From WYZ-LMO2 sp040514265 (GTDB lineage Archaea > Halobacteriota > Archaeoglobi > Archaeoglobales > Archaeoglobaceae), in NCBI GenBank assembly GCA_040514265.1, contig JBEVCD010000015.1, positions 1 to 33,504 on the forward strand: DNA of 33,504 nucleotides, in the 5' to 3' direction. A model generated the notes under the pieces. That model had not been told where the DNA came from. It saw nothing but the letters and a program-made list of their open reading frames with translations, and made no database searches. The number at the start of each line of letters is the position of its first letter. Position 1 is the first letter of the stretch. Below are positions 1-6,198 of the stretch, piece by piece. The translations under genes and the position numbers were made by a program.

Positions 1-99
1 AGCGTAGTTGAATCTGTTTTTTCTTCGCTTAAGCAGAGGATCAAGATTTTCTTCTACTCTATTACTGCAAGCTGTTCATTCTTCACTACAATCGGTTAA
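1..99 (+). pseudogene. possible transposase C-terminal fragment
   Basis: The window opens inside an open frame (frame 1) that ends at a TAA at 97-99. Its 32 residues include VESVFSSLKQRIKIFF, which resembles the region after the last catalytic Glu in archaeal DDE transposases, where E-x-x-x-S-x-L-K-x-R is common. The part after this motif does not look conserved and stops early, so a decayed or truncated copy is likely. The upstream portion lies outside the window, so an intact element cannot be excluded. The call rests on this one short motif. Confidence 0.3.
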
Positions 100-109
100 G
101 GTGTTTGGG

Positions 110-120
110 CTAAGTGGACA
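110..120 (+). repeat. 11-bp direct repeat, copy 1 (CTAAGTGGACA)
   Basis: CTAAGTGGACA occurs here and again at 446-456 in the same orientation. The two copies flank the tRNA-Ala gene, and copy 1 follows the possible transposase tail by 10 bp. They could be remnants of insertion-sequence ends, but neither copy sits beside a recognisable complete element. Confidence 0.5.
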
Positions 121-154
121 GGTCCCTTCAAAAGCGCTGCAAGATTAATATACA

Positions 155-228
155 TGGACCGGTGGGGATTTGAACCCCAGGCCTTCGCCATGCCAAGGCG
201 ACGCTCTACCAGGCTGAGCTACCGGCCC
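155..228 (-). tRNA. tRNA-Ala (anticodon GGC)
   Basis: The reverse complement folds as a full 74-nt cloverleaf. The acceptor stem is GGGCCGG/CCGGTCC with a G3:U70 wobble, the classic alanine identity element. The D arm is GCTC/GAGC, the anticodon stem is TCGCC/GGCGA with loop TTGGCAT (anticodon GGC, reading GCC/GCU), the variable loop has 5 nt, and the T arm is TGGGG-TTCAAAT-CCCCA. The discriminator base is A. CCA is not encoded, so it must be added after transcription. No intron is present in the anticodon loop. Confidence 0.97.
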
Positions 229-254
229 GTCGTTCTAATCTTCCTCAGTTTCAG

Positions 255-262
255 CTTATAAT
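255..262 (-). promoter_or_regulatory. TATA box of tRNA-Ala
   Basis: On the minus strand this reads ATTATAAG and is centred about 30 bp upstream of the mature tRNA 5' end at 228. That is the usual position for an archaeal TATA box giving a very short 5' leader. Confidence 0.5.
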
Positions 263-477
263 GTTTACCGTCGAGCGCATGTTAAAGATAAAACGGATTT
301 GTTTATGATGTACCCTCGCAATTTGACAAGGCTCTCTCAACGTCTGCGGCAGGCAGGTTTTTTAGAACATCGTTACAAATAGCTTAAAGATGGAGTCCGG
401 AAGTGGGTCGCTATTCCGGGAATCCCTGCATTTAAACTCTGCGCTCTAAGTGGACATTTCCGGCGAGGAAACCGTAA
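263..477. other. gene-free stretch between tRNA-Ala and dsrC
   Basis: No convincing gene is seen. A plus-strand frame starting at 308 encodes a helix-turn-helix-like stretch (LTRLSQRLRQAGFLEHRYK), is broken by TAG at 380, and then stays open into the dsrC leader. It may be a relic of a winged-helix gene or chance. The second copy of the 11-bp repeat lies at 446-456. Confidence 0.4.
446..456 (+). repeat. 11-bp direct repeat, copy 2 (CTAAGTGGACA)
   Basis: This is the second copy of the repeat at 110-120, 22 bp before the dsrC TATA box. Bases on either side of the two copies do not match, so the shared unit is short. Confidence 0.5.
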
Positions 478-488
478 ATTATTTAAGC
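478..488 (+). promoter_or_regulatory. dsrC TATA box
   Basis: ATTATTTAAGC lies about 40 bp before the dsrC start. Transcription starting about 25 bp downstream would leave a leader of about 15 nt, enough to hold the strong GGAGGTGA ribosome binding site at 511-518, 4 bp before the ATG. Confidence 0.55.
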
Positions 489-522
489 GACTCAGGGAAG
501 CAGAGAGAGAGGAGGTGAGGAG

Positions 523-870
523 ATGCCAGAGCTTGAGGTTAAGGGCAAGAAGCTCAGGCTTGACGAGGACGGTTTTCTGCAGGACTGGGAAGAGTGGGAC
601 GAGGAGGTTGCGGAAGCTCTAGCCAAGGACACCCGCTTCAGCCCGCAGCCGATAGAGCTGACTGAGGAGCACTGGAAGATAATAAGGTATCTCAGAGACT
701 ACTTCCTGAAGTACGGCGTAGCGCCACCGATAAGGATGCTCGTGAAGTACTGCAAGAAAGAAGTGAACCCGGACTGCAACCTCCAGTACATTTACAAGCT
801 CTTCCCGCAGGGTCCTGCGAAGGACGCCTGCAGAATCGCCGGATTGCCCAAACCAACCGGCTGTGTCTAA
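523..870 (+). CDS. dsrC: DsrC, sulfur-carrier partner of dissimilatory sulfite reductase
   Basis: This 115-aa protein matches the DsrC/TusE/gamma-subunit family along its whole length. The C-terminal arm carries both redox cysteines: CysB in KDACRIAG and the penultimate CysA in the terminal PTGCV, spaced as in true DsrC. By family knowledge, DsrAB loads sulfite-derived sulfur onto this arm as a trisulfide, which is then reduced at the membrane. The RYLRDYF and GVAPPIRML stretches are family hallmarks. The start is fixed by a near-perfect Shine-Dalgarno, GGAGGTGA. The gene is monocistronic here, with dsrAB not in the window. It runs convergently into cbiA with a 4-bp overlap of stop codons. 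The identity is very secure. Confidence 0.96.
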   Translation: MPELEVKGKKLRLDEDGFLQDWEEWDEEVAEALAKDTRFSPQPIELTEEHWKIIRYLRDYFLKYGVAPPIRMLVKYCKKEVNPDCNLQYIYKLFPQGPAKDACRIAGLPKPTGCV

Positions 871-2225
871 CCTTCTCTGATTTTTTTAGCCAGAGCCACG
901 AACCTCTCGGCTGCGTCTCTCTTCGACAGAAAGTGCAGATGCAGGTAGCAGGCTAGCGTGTTTTCAAGGACTACTCCGTCCCTCTTTCCGTCTATACCGT
1001 GCCCCCTCTCGACTGCGAACGCGAAGTTCACGTTCCCTTTGATTTCCGGCTTGGAGTAGTGAAACTCGTGTCCGAGCAGTTTTTCTCCCCTAGCCGCAAC
1101 GACCGTATCCCTCACCGCCGTGTAGACGCAGTAGCCCTGAGCCTGAAACTTCTCGAACATCCTCGTCTTCAGCGGCAGAAATCCGACCATCTCGTACTCG
1201 CAACCGTTCACCTCTATCGACTCGCCGAGGTACATAAGACCGCCGCATTCCGCGTAAACTGGCTTACCGCTGCTGCAGAAGTCGTAAATTTGATTTCTGA
1301 GTCTTTCGTTCCTTTCGAGCTGCTCCGCAAAAACTTCGGGGAAGCCCCCTCCTATGTAGAGGGCATCGACGTCTGGGAGCTTTTTGTCCTCCATTGAATC
1401 CACGAACACGAGTTCAGCTCTCTTGGCGAGCTCCTCCAAGTTTTCGGTGTAGTAGAAGGAGAAAGCCCTGTCTTTGACCACTCCAACCCTGACGTCCCGG
1501 CTGGAACTTTCGGCGTCTTCGAAGTCCAGATCAAGTGGAGGCGCTCTGCTCGCTACGTCGACTATCGCCTCGACGTCGACAAACCTCTCGATAACCTCGG
1601 CGGCTCTCTCTATCACCTCCTCAACGTCCTCCCGCTCGTAGGCTGTTACCAGACCGAGGTGTCTGTAAGGCATGTTCACGTTGATGCGCGGAACGCAGCC
1701 GAGGACACGCATGCCCGCGAGCTTTGCAGCCTCGACGACACGCTCTCTGTGCCTCTCCCCACCGGCTCTGTTGAGTATTACGCCCTCTATCGCCACCTCC
1801 CTGTCGAAGAGCTTGTAGCCAAGCAGCATCGCTGCCAAACTTCTGCCCATACGCTCCACGTCGGCTACGAGGACAACTGGTGAACGCAGGATCTTCGCAA
1901 CTTCAGCTACGCTCCCCTTCTCACCCCTCAGCTCGGCTGAGTCGTACAGACCGGTTTTCCCCTCTATGACCGCTATGTCCGCCCCTCTGCAGCCCCTCGC
2001 GAAGACCTCGTATATCGCTTTCCTGTCCAGCATGAAGCTGTCGAGGTTTCTCGACGCCCTTCTTGCTGCAAACGTGTGAAATCCGGGGTCGATGAAGTCA
2101 GGACCCACCTTGAATGGTTGGACGATGTAGCCTCTGTCGGCGAGACACCTCATAAGACCCATGGCTATCAAAGTCTTGCCGACCTTGCTTCTCACGCCTG
2201 CTACGATTATGCGCGGAATGTCCAT
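867..2225 (-). CDS. cbiA: cobyrinate/siroheme-type a,c-diamide synthase (CbiA/DsrN family)
   Basis: This 452-aa protein has the two-domain layout of CbiA. The N-terminal dethiobiotin-synthetase-like ATPase carries P-loop GVRSKVGKT near residue 10 and FKVGPDFIDPGFH near 40. The C-terminal class I glutamine amidotransferase-like domain carries its nucleophile Cys in YAECGGLMYLG near 325 and a histidine region CYLHLHF near the end. The family amidates the a and c acetate groups of tetrapyrroles using ATP and glutamine. The substrate may be cobyrinate, Ni-sirohydrochlorin (CfbB) or siroheme (DsrN), and sequence alone cannot separate these. Lying next to dsrC favours a look at siroheme. The ATG start gives MDIPRIIVAG, a typical N-terminus. 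The start codon lies 42 bp from a divergent small gene. Confidence 0.88.
   Translation of the reverse strand: MDIPRIIVAGVRSKVGKTLIAMGLMRCLADRGYIVQPFKVGPDFIDPGFHTFAARRASRNLDSFMLDRKAIYEVFARGCRGADIAVIEGKTGLYDSAELRGEKGSVAEVAKILRSPVVLVADVERMGRSLAAMLLGYKLFDREVAIEGVILNRAGGERHRERVVEAAKLAGMRVLGCVPRINVNMPYRHLGLVTAYEREDVEEVIERAAEVIERFVDVEAIVDVASRAPPLDLDFEDAESSSRDVRVGVVKDRAFSFYYTENLEELAKRAELVFVDSMEDKKLPDVDALYIGGGFPEVFAEQLERNERLRNQIYDFCSSGKPVYAECGGLMYLGESIEVNGCEYEMVGFLPLKTRMFEKFQAQGYCVYTAVRDTVVAARGEKLLGHEFHYSKPEIKGNVNFAFAVERGHGIDGKRDGVVLENTLACYLHLHFLSKRDAAERFVALAKKIREG
881..887 (+). terminator. T7 tract after dsrC
   Basis: Seven T residues lie 11 bp after the dsrC stop codon, on its coding strand. Oligo-T tracts are the usual intrinsic terminators of euryarchaeal RNA polymerase. 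The tract lies inside the 3' end of the convergent cbiA. Confidence 0.5.
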
Positions 2226-2233
2226 ACTTCGAA

Positions 2234-2243
2234 AGTTATAAAT
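2234..2243 (+). promoter_or_regulatory. TATA box for the small acidic protein gene
   Basis: AGTTATAAAT is centred about 29 bp before the ATG at 2268, which implies a leader of only a few nucleotides. It is too close to the divergent cbiA start (about 13 bp) to be that gene's box, so no cbiA promoter is assigned. Confidence 0.5.
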
Positions 2244-2267
2244 CCCTCTCTGGCTAAAGAGGTTTCC

Positions 2268-2528
2268 ATGGACGAGTTCGAGTTCGAACCTGAGGATGTT
2301 GAGGAATTCGAATGCGACGATGAAGTGAAGCTTGCCAGGATATACGAGCTCACGAACAAGCTCATCTCTCTGCTCGATGAACTGAAGAGTTTCGAGCTGC
2401 GCGAAGCTGCGGCGCTCATGATAATCCGTGAACTGGTGGAAGACGACAAAATTCTGCTCGGACTGGCTACGAAGATGCTCCAGGACCTCAGCTACGGCTT
2501 CGAGAACGACGAAAGTTATGTCAGTTAG
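2268..2528 (+). CDS. small acidic hypothetical protein
   Basis: This 86-aa protein begins MDEFEFEPEDVEEFE, a strongly acidic segment. A predicted helical region follows (residues about 20-80), rich in Leu, Glu and Lys with a helix-bundle look and no Cys pairs or nucleotide-binding motifs. I do not recognise the family. A longer upstream reading (from 2076) exists but would be antisense to cbiA. The ATG at 2268 has a GAGGT motif 4 bp before it and a TATA box at the right distance. It is divergent from cbiA and followed by a T tract, so it is probably transcribed alone. Confidence 0.7.
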   Translation: MDEFEFEPEDVEEFECDDEVKLARIYELTNKLISLLDELKSFELREAAALMIIRELVEDDKILLGLATKMLQDLSYGFENDESYVS

Positions 2529-2589
2529 CCTCTGAAATCGGCAAACTCATCACCGCTCAGGGCTGTCTTTTCTTCATCGGCAAGCCCAA

Positions 2590-2596
2590 TTTTTTT
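2590..2596 (+). terminator. T7 tract after the small acidic protein gene
   Basis: Seven consecutive T residues lie about 60 bp downstream of the stop at 2528, abutting the 3' end of the convergent membrane-protein gene. This is a likely oligo-T terminator. Confidence 0.4.
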
Positions 2597-3569
2597 ATCT
2601 CGGAGTTAAAGCTTCCGGTCTGACCAGCCGGAAGTTTATGAAAAGTGCTCCCACCAGTATGTTCGCGTGGTACGTTATAACCCTCCAGATCGCTACGAGG
2701 ACACCCAGAAGGTTGTTCGGAACGAACTTCGAGTATAAGTAAGCCATGCTGACCTCCGCTATCCCGCTGCTTCCCGGCGTGAGGGGGACGAGGGATATGA
2801 CCACGATCATGAGCTGTGCCGCGTAGGAGTACAGAAACTGGGGTTCGCTGTTGAACGCGAGAAGTATCAGGGAGGGAATCATGAAGCCAGCCGACCACAT
2901 GGATATCGTAATTGCCACGAGCTGCAGAAGGTTTCTGGTGTTTCTGATTACCTGGAGCGCCGAGCTCCTGAAGTTTCTGAGTTCTTCACTTACCCTGCTT
3001 TCGACGTTTCGCCCGAACTTCGAAGTCAGTCTTCCGAGCAGCTTCGAAAACTTCGCTATCGACCTCTCGTCCTTCACGATGGCGTAGAGTATGTAGATGA
3101 AAGCCGCGAGGAACGAGGCAAAGATCGCAGCCACCTTCAGCCCCAGGCTTGAACTGAAGCCGGTTGCGATGACGAAGATGGGCAGAGCGGTGGCGAAGAA
3201 GACCGCGTCGAGCAATCTCTCGGTAACGACGATAAAAGTAGCCTCGCCGGCAGAAATCCCGGCATCGCTCAGCATTTTAACTCTAACCGGCTCTCCCCCG
3301 GCTGAGGACGGCGTTATCGCAGCCGTGAACATGCTCGCCATCGTTACCTGAAAGGCGTAGGCGAAGGGCAAACTTCTGCCGATGCCCCTCGCTATCACAA
3401 CTATGCGCAGTGCCCATAGGAGCCAGAAGATTACCTGCATCAGGAATGCGAGGAACAGAAAAGGAAGCCTGGCAGCAGCCACGGCTTTCCAGGTAAATTC
3501 GGTGGTCGTGAACTCCAGTATTGCGAGCGTCGCCACGACGCTTATGAGCACGCCGAGTAGTGCTCTCAT
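2595..3569 (-). CDS. flippase-like integral membrane protein (UPF0104/AglD-like)
   Basis: This 324-aa protein has about eight hydrophobic segments. It contains the motif PSSAGGEPVRVKML near residues 85-100 and PLTPGSSGIAEVSM near 280, both typical of the UPF0104 family. That family covers the transmembrane domain of lysyl-phosphatidylglycerol synthase/flippases and archaeal AglD-like proteins. These proteins are thought to move or modify membrane lipids or polyprenyl-linked glycans, and the substrate here is unknown. The ATG lies 1 bp after the stop of the XRE-CBS gene, as the last member of a six-gene overlapping run. No soluble synthase domain is attached, so only the membrane half of the family is present. 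Confidence 0.82.
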   Translation of the reverse strand: MRALLGVLISVVATLAILEFTTTEFTWKAVAAARLPFLFLAFLMQVIFWLLWALRIVVIARGIGRSLPFAYAFQVTMASMFTAAITPSSAGGEPVRVKMLSDAGISAGEATFIVVTERLLDAVFFATALPIFVIATGFSSSLGLKVAAIFASFLAAFIYILYAIVKDERSIAKFSKLLGRLTSKFGRNVESRVSEELRNFRSSALQVIRNTRNLLQLVAITISMWSAGFMIPSLILLAFNSEPQFLYSYAAQLMIVVISLVPLTPGSSGIAEVSMAYLYSKFVPNNLLGVLVAIWRVITYHANILVGALFINFRLVRPEALTPR

Positions 3570-3570
3570 G

Positions 3571-4113
3571 CTACCGCCCGAGCATGGCTCTCATGACGTC
3601 GTGCTTCGTGATTATTCCGACTATCTCGCCGTCCTTAGCAACGAGGACGGCTGGAAATTCGAGTAGGAGCTTCACAATGCTGCTTATCGGCGTTCTCTCG
3701 TCGACGATCGGAGGGGGTGGTTCCATGACTTCCGAAACCTTTCTCACACCTTTTTCCTCGAATATCGCTCTGACTATTCTGTTCTCGGTCACGAGTCCGA
3801 CAACCTTTCCTCCCTCCGATACCGGAATCTGCGAGATTCCGTGCTCTATCATGAGCCTCACAGCATCTTTGATACTCGTTTCCGGCTCCACGCTTATCAC
3901 GGGCGAATTCATGAAGTTCGCAGCCTTCACCCGTCCTTCCAGCTCGTCTAGGACGTCGAGGATTTTCTTTAGGAGCGAAAGCTTTGGGTCGATCTTTCCG
4001 GACTCCAGCTTCGCTATCAGCGGCTGCGATACGCCTACGAGTTCTGCGAGCTTTTTCTGACTTATCCCCAGCCTCTTCCTCCTCCTCCTGATCTCCTCAA
4101 TTTCCGGGAACAT
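3571..4113 (-). CDS. XRE-family regulator with two C-terminal CBS domains
   Basis: This 180-aa protein starts at an ATG that overlaps the tfs stop by one base (TGATG). The longer frame to 4143 would overlap tfs by 31 bp. Residues about 5-60 form a helix-turn-helix of the Cro/C1 type (LGISQKKLAELVGVSQPLIAKLESG). Residues about 65-180 are two CBS domains, beginning MNSPVISVEPETSI and VMEPPPPIVDERTPI. CBS pairs usually bind adenine nucleotides or S-adenosyl compounds, so this is plausibly a metabolite-sensing repressor. The target is unknown. The architecture matches a conserved archaeal group (COG3620-like). A GGAGGG lies 11 nt before the chosen ATG. Confidence 0.85.
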   Translation of the reverse strand: MFPEIEEIRRRRKRLGISQKKLAELVGVSQPLIAKLESGKIDPKLSLLKKILDVLDELEGRVKAANFMNSPVISVEPETSIKDAVRLMIEHGISQIPVSEGGKVVGLVTENRIVRAIFEEKGVRKVSEVMEPPPPIVDERTPISSIVKLLLEFPAVLVAKDGEIVGIITKHDVMRAMLGR

Positions 4114-4424
4114 CAGTCGTATTCCCTCCAGGTCTTCCCGCACTTCGTACAGCGGAAGAAGCGAACTTCAGCCTCATCCGCTGCCCTTAGCTGTCTGAGC
4201 CACCAGTAGGCTTCGTTGTGTCCGCATGCCGGGCAGATCGCTCTGGTCGTGGGTAGAGTTCTTATCTCCTCACCCTCTATTACGGGCACGTCCTCCTTCT
4301 TCCTGTTCTCCCTGATGACGATGGGCTCGTTGCTCTCCGCTTCCTTCTCGAACCCGCACTTCTTGCACACAACTTTGTCGCCCACGTAGAACATTATGCT
4401 CTTACACTTCGGACAGAATTCCAC
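4113..4424 (-). CDS. tfs: transcription factor S (archaeal TFIIS-like)
   Basis: This 103-aa protein has two zinc ribbons. The N-terminal ribbon uses Cys 4, 7, 20 and 23. The C-terminal ribbon begins ICPACGHNEAYWW and ends RCTKCGKTW. Between them lies the acidic DE pair in RAADEAE, which in TFS/TFIIS reaches the RNA polymerase active site and stimulates cleavage of backtracked transcripts. The start is GTG: the first ribbon demands MEFCPKC at this point, and it overlaps the Nudix gene by 23 bp. Sitting inside an operon, it should be co-expressed with the TrmB, PHP and Nudix genes. Identity is secure. Archaea can have TFS paralogues with inhibitory roles, but this one keeps both acidic residues. 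Confidence 0.93.
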   Translation of the reverse strand: MEFCPKCKSIMFYVGDKVVCKKCGFEKEAESNEPIVIRENRKKEDVPVIEGEEIRTLPTTRAICPACGHNEAYWWLRQLRAADEAEVRFFRCTKCGKTWREYD

Positions 4425-4815
4425 GCAGCATCGCCTCCGCGTCTTTTATCATCTTCTCGTGATCGAAAGCGAGCTTCGGCAGCGAGTTCAGGTCGAAGAG
4501 AGCAACCTCCTTCGCGTCGCTACCAGCTCTGAGCTCGCCTCCAACCGGCAGAACTACGTAGCAAACGGACACGTAGTGCCCCCTCGGATCTCTGTTGGGG
4601 TCTGAATACACTCCGACGAGCCCGTGTATCTTCCCCTTCAAGCCCGTCTCCTCCTCGACCTCCCTCAGCACGGCTTCCTCGCAGCTCTCGCCGTACTCAA
4701 CTATTCCTCCGGGAAGGGCGTAGTAACCCTTGAAGGGCTCGTTTAACCTCTTGACGAGAACGATCTTCCCCTCGTAGGGAATTATGGCGTCGACGGTGAG
4801 TGTTATGCACTTCAT
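4402..4815 (-). CDS. Nudix hydrolase (ADP-ribose pyrophosphatase-like)
   Basis: This 137-aa protein carries a complete Nudix box, starting GGIVEYGES at about residue 36 and ending REVEEETGL, with all metal-binding glutamates of G-x5-E-x7-R-E-U-x-E-E. The family cleaves nucleoside diphosphates linked to another moiety. Archaeal proteins of this size are often ADP-ribose or NDP-sugar pyrophosphatases, but no substrate-specific residue can be read with certainty. The downstream motif GVYSDPNRDPRGHYVS is common in the ADPR-type subgroup. The gene overlaps PHP by 4 bp (ATGA) and tfs by 23 bp, so translation is coupled. Confidence 0.9.
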   Translation of the reverse strand: MKCITLTVDAIIPYEGKIVLVKRLNEPFKGYYALPGGIVEYGESCEEAVLREVEEETGLKGKIHGLVGVYSDPNRDPRGHYVSVCYVVLPVGGELRAGSDAKEVALFDLNSLPKLAFDHEKMIKDAEAMLRGILSEV

Positions 4816-5447
4816 GGAATGAACAGTTCGCTCCGCTTCATATATCTTTTTGCCCTTTCAAAGCTCCATTCGACCGCTCCTATCCTCTGGAGGCTGTGGG
4901 CGTCGCTGCCGACGGTGTAGGGAATCCGGAACTCGTCGCAGAGTACGAGGAAATCACCTGGAGGAGTCTCGTGCGAGGAGTTTATTTCGACGGCGATTCC
5001 GTGTTCAGCCATGAGCTCAACGAGTCTCTCGTCGAGTTCCGCCATTCGCGTTTCGAATCCGAAGCGTTGCGAGAATGGATGTCCCAGGACGTCGAAGTCG
5101 CACGACTCGACGCACCCGATCACGCGTCTGTAGTACTCGATCCCGTCGACGAAATCGTGGACCGACGCTATTACGAGGTCGAAGGAGAAGTCCGGAAGGT
5201 GGATTTTGCCAGCCGCATCTATCCCGCACTCAACTCCGCTGTAAATCCTTATCCCGTAAGCGGAAGCTGCGTCGTCTATTTCTTCAAGTCTCCTCGCAGC
5301 CTTCCTCTCATCCAAACCCCTCGGATGTTCGACGCTGTGGTCGACGATGGCGATCATTTTCAACCCGGCGCTCTTCGCAACCCTCGCCACCTCGCGAACG
5401 TCGCAGCAACCGTCGGAATATTTCGAGTGAACGTGCAGGTCGATCAT
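4812..5447 (-). CDS. PHP-domain phosphoesterase
   Basis: This 211-aa protein spans a single PHP domain with the metal-binding series intact: HVHSKYSDG at residues 4-12, IVDHS near 35, SGVECG near 70, ASVHDF near 95, LGHPF near 120 and GSDAH near 185. PHP enzymes are metal-dependent phosphoesterases. The single-domain size resembles histidinol-phosphatase-like or nucleic-acid-processing members, and the substrate cannot be assigned. It is not the RNase P Rpp30 subunit, whose PHP motifs are degenerate. It overlaps both neighbours by 4 bp. hisC elsewhere in the window leaves a HisK-type role possible but unsupported. Confidence 0.85.
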   Translation of the reverse strand: MIDLHVHSKYSDGCCDVREVARVAKSAGLKMIAIVDHSVEHPRGLDERKAARRLEEIDDAASAYGIRIYSGVECGIDAAGKIHLPDFSFDLVIASVHDFVDGIEYYRRVIGCVESCDFDVLGHPFSQRFGFETRMAELDERLVELMAEHGIAVEINSSHETPPGDFLVLCDEFRIPYTVGSDAHSLQRIGAVEWSFERAKRYMKRSELFIP

Positions 5448-6148
5448 CTGCGCAGGAATTCGATCAGTGGCGTTATAAGATGCTTCGTGAATTCGAGTAT
5501 CCCGGAACCTTCACTTATTATGCCCACCTTTAGGTTCCGCGAGATGAAGATGGCGAAGGTAACCTTTTCGTCGATCAAAACCACTCCGTGGCACACCTCG
5601 CCGTGCTCCCTCGCCCATTCGACTATCTCATCCTTCTTCTTGAACTCGTAACACTCCCAGTCGTTGCGGCAGTGCTGCGAGGCGTTCGAGGACACCAGCA
5701 GAACCTTTGCTCTTGAACTCCGCAGGACGTCGGCTACCTCTTTCGGAAGATAGGAGAGCACAGCAACGATGTTATTTGCATTCCTCACGAGGGACTTCAG
5801 CTTTTCCAACACGAGCTCCCCGCGGAATATCCTTATCACGTCTACCTCCGCGGACTGAAATTTAGGCAGCTCTCTTTTCACGAACTCCAGCGTCTCCTGC
5901 GTCTTTCTGGTGAGTATTTTTATTATCTCGTCAGCCGGGAGAGCTTTGAACCTCACGGGCTTCCCGAAGGATTCTACGAGTCCCCGCATCATGAGAGAAT
6001 TCATGACGTCGTAAACCGAAGTCCTCGGAATCCCGCTGACCTCTGATATTTCTCTTGCGGTCATGGATCCGCGTGAAAGTAGGGCTATGAGGGCTCTGGC
6101 TTCGTATTCGCTCAGACCGAAGGTTTTCAGAGCCTCCACGAGGTTCAT
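5444..6148 (-). CDS. TrmB-family transcriptional regulator
   Basis: This 234-aa protein opens with a TrmB winged helix: LSEYEARALIALLSRG, then GIPRTSVYDVMNSLMMRGLVE (residues about 12-62), typical of the TrmB N-terminus. After a short coiled segment (about 75-95) comes a C-terminal effector-type domain (about 100-234) with no clear sugar-binding signature. TrmB proteins commonly control sugar uptake or central metabolism, often acting on the neighbouring gene. It heads a six-gene overlapping run and faces the envelope gene at 6199 with only 50 bp between start codons. It is therefore well placed to control itself and that divergent module. The TATA box lies 25 bp upstream, suggesting a leaderless mRNA. 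Confidence 0.88.
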   Translation of the reverse strand: MNLVEALKTFGLSEYEARALIALLSRGSMTAREISEVSGIPRTSVYDVMNSLMMRGLVESFGKPVRFKALPADEIIKILTRKTQETLEFVKRELPKFQSAEVDVIRIFRGELVLEKLKSLVRNANNIVAVLSYLPKEVADVLRSSRAKVLLVSSNASQHCRNDWECYEFKKKDEIVEWAREHGEVCHGVVLIDEKVTFAIFISRNLKVGIISEGSGILEFTKHLITPLIEFLRR

Positions 6149-6167
6149 GGGTCGAGTGCTCGCAACG

Positions 6168-6180
6168 CTTAAATACTTTT
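6168..6180. promoter_or_regulatory. shared divergent TATA element
   Basis: CTTAAATACTTTT is centred near 6173, 25 bp from the minus-strand ATG at 6148 and 26 bp from the plus-strand ATG at 6199. It is the only AT-rich block in the 50-bp interval. It could direct TBP in either orientation, with both mRNAs starting at or next to their start codons. Confidence 0.55.
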
Positions 6181-6198
6181 AGTTGCTGCGACTACGAC

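Noticed and set aside
999..1397. Plus-strand open frame antisense to cbiA
   Set aside because: It is a shadow of codon bias in cbiA, with no promoter, ribosome site or recognisable motif.
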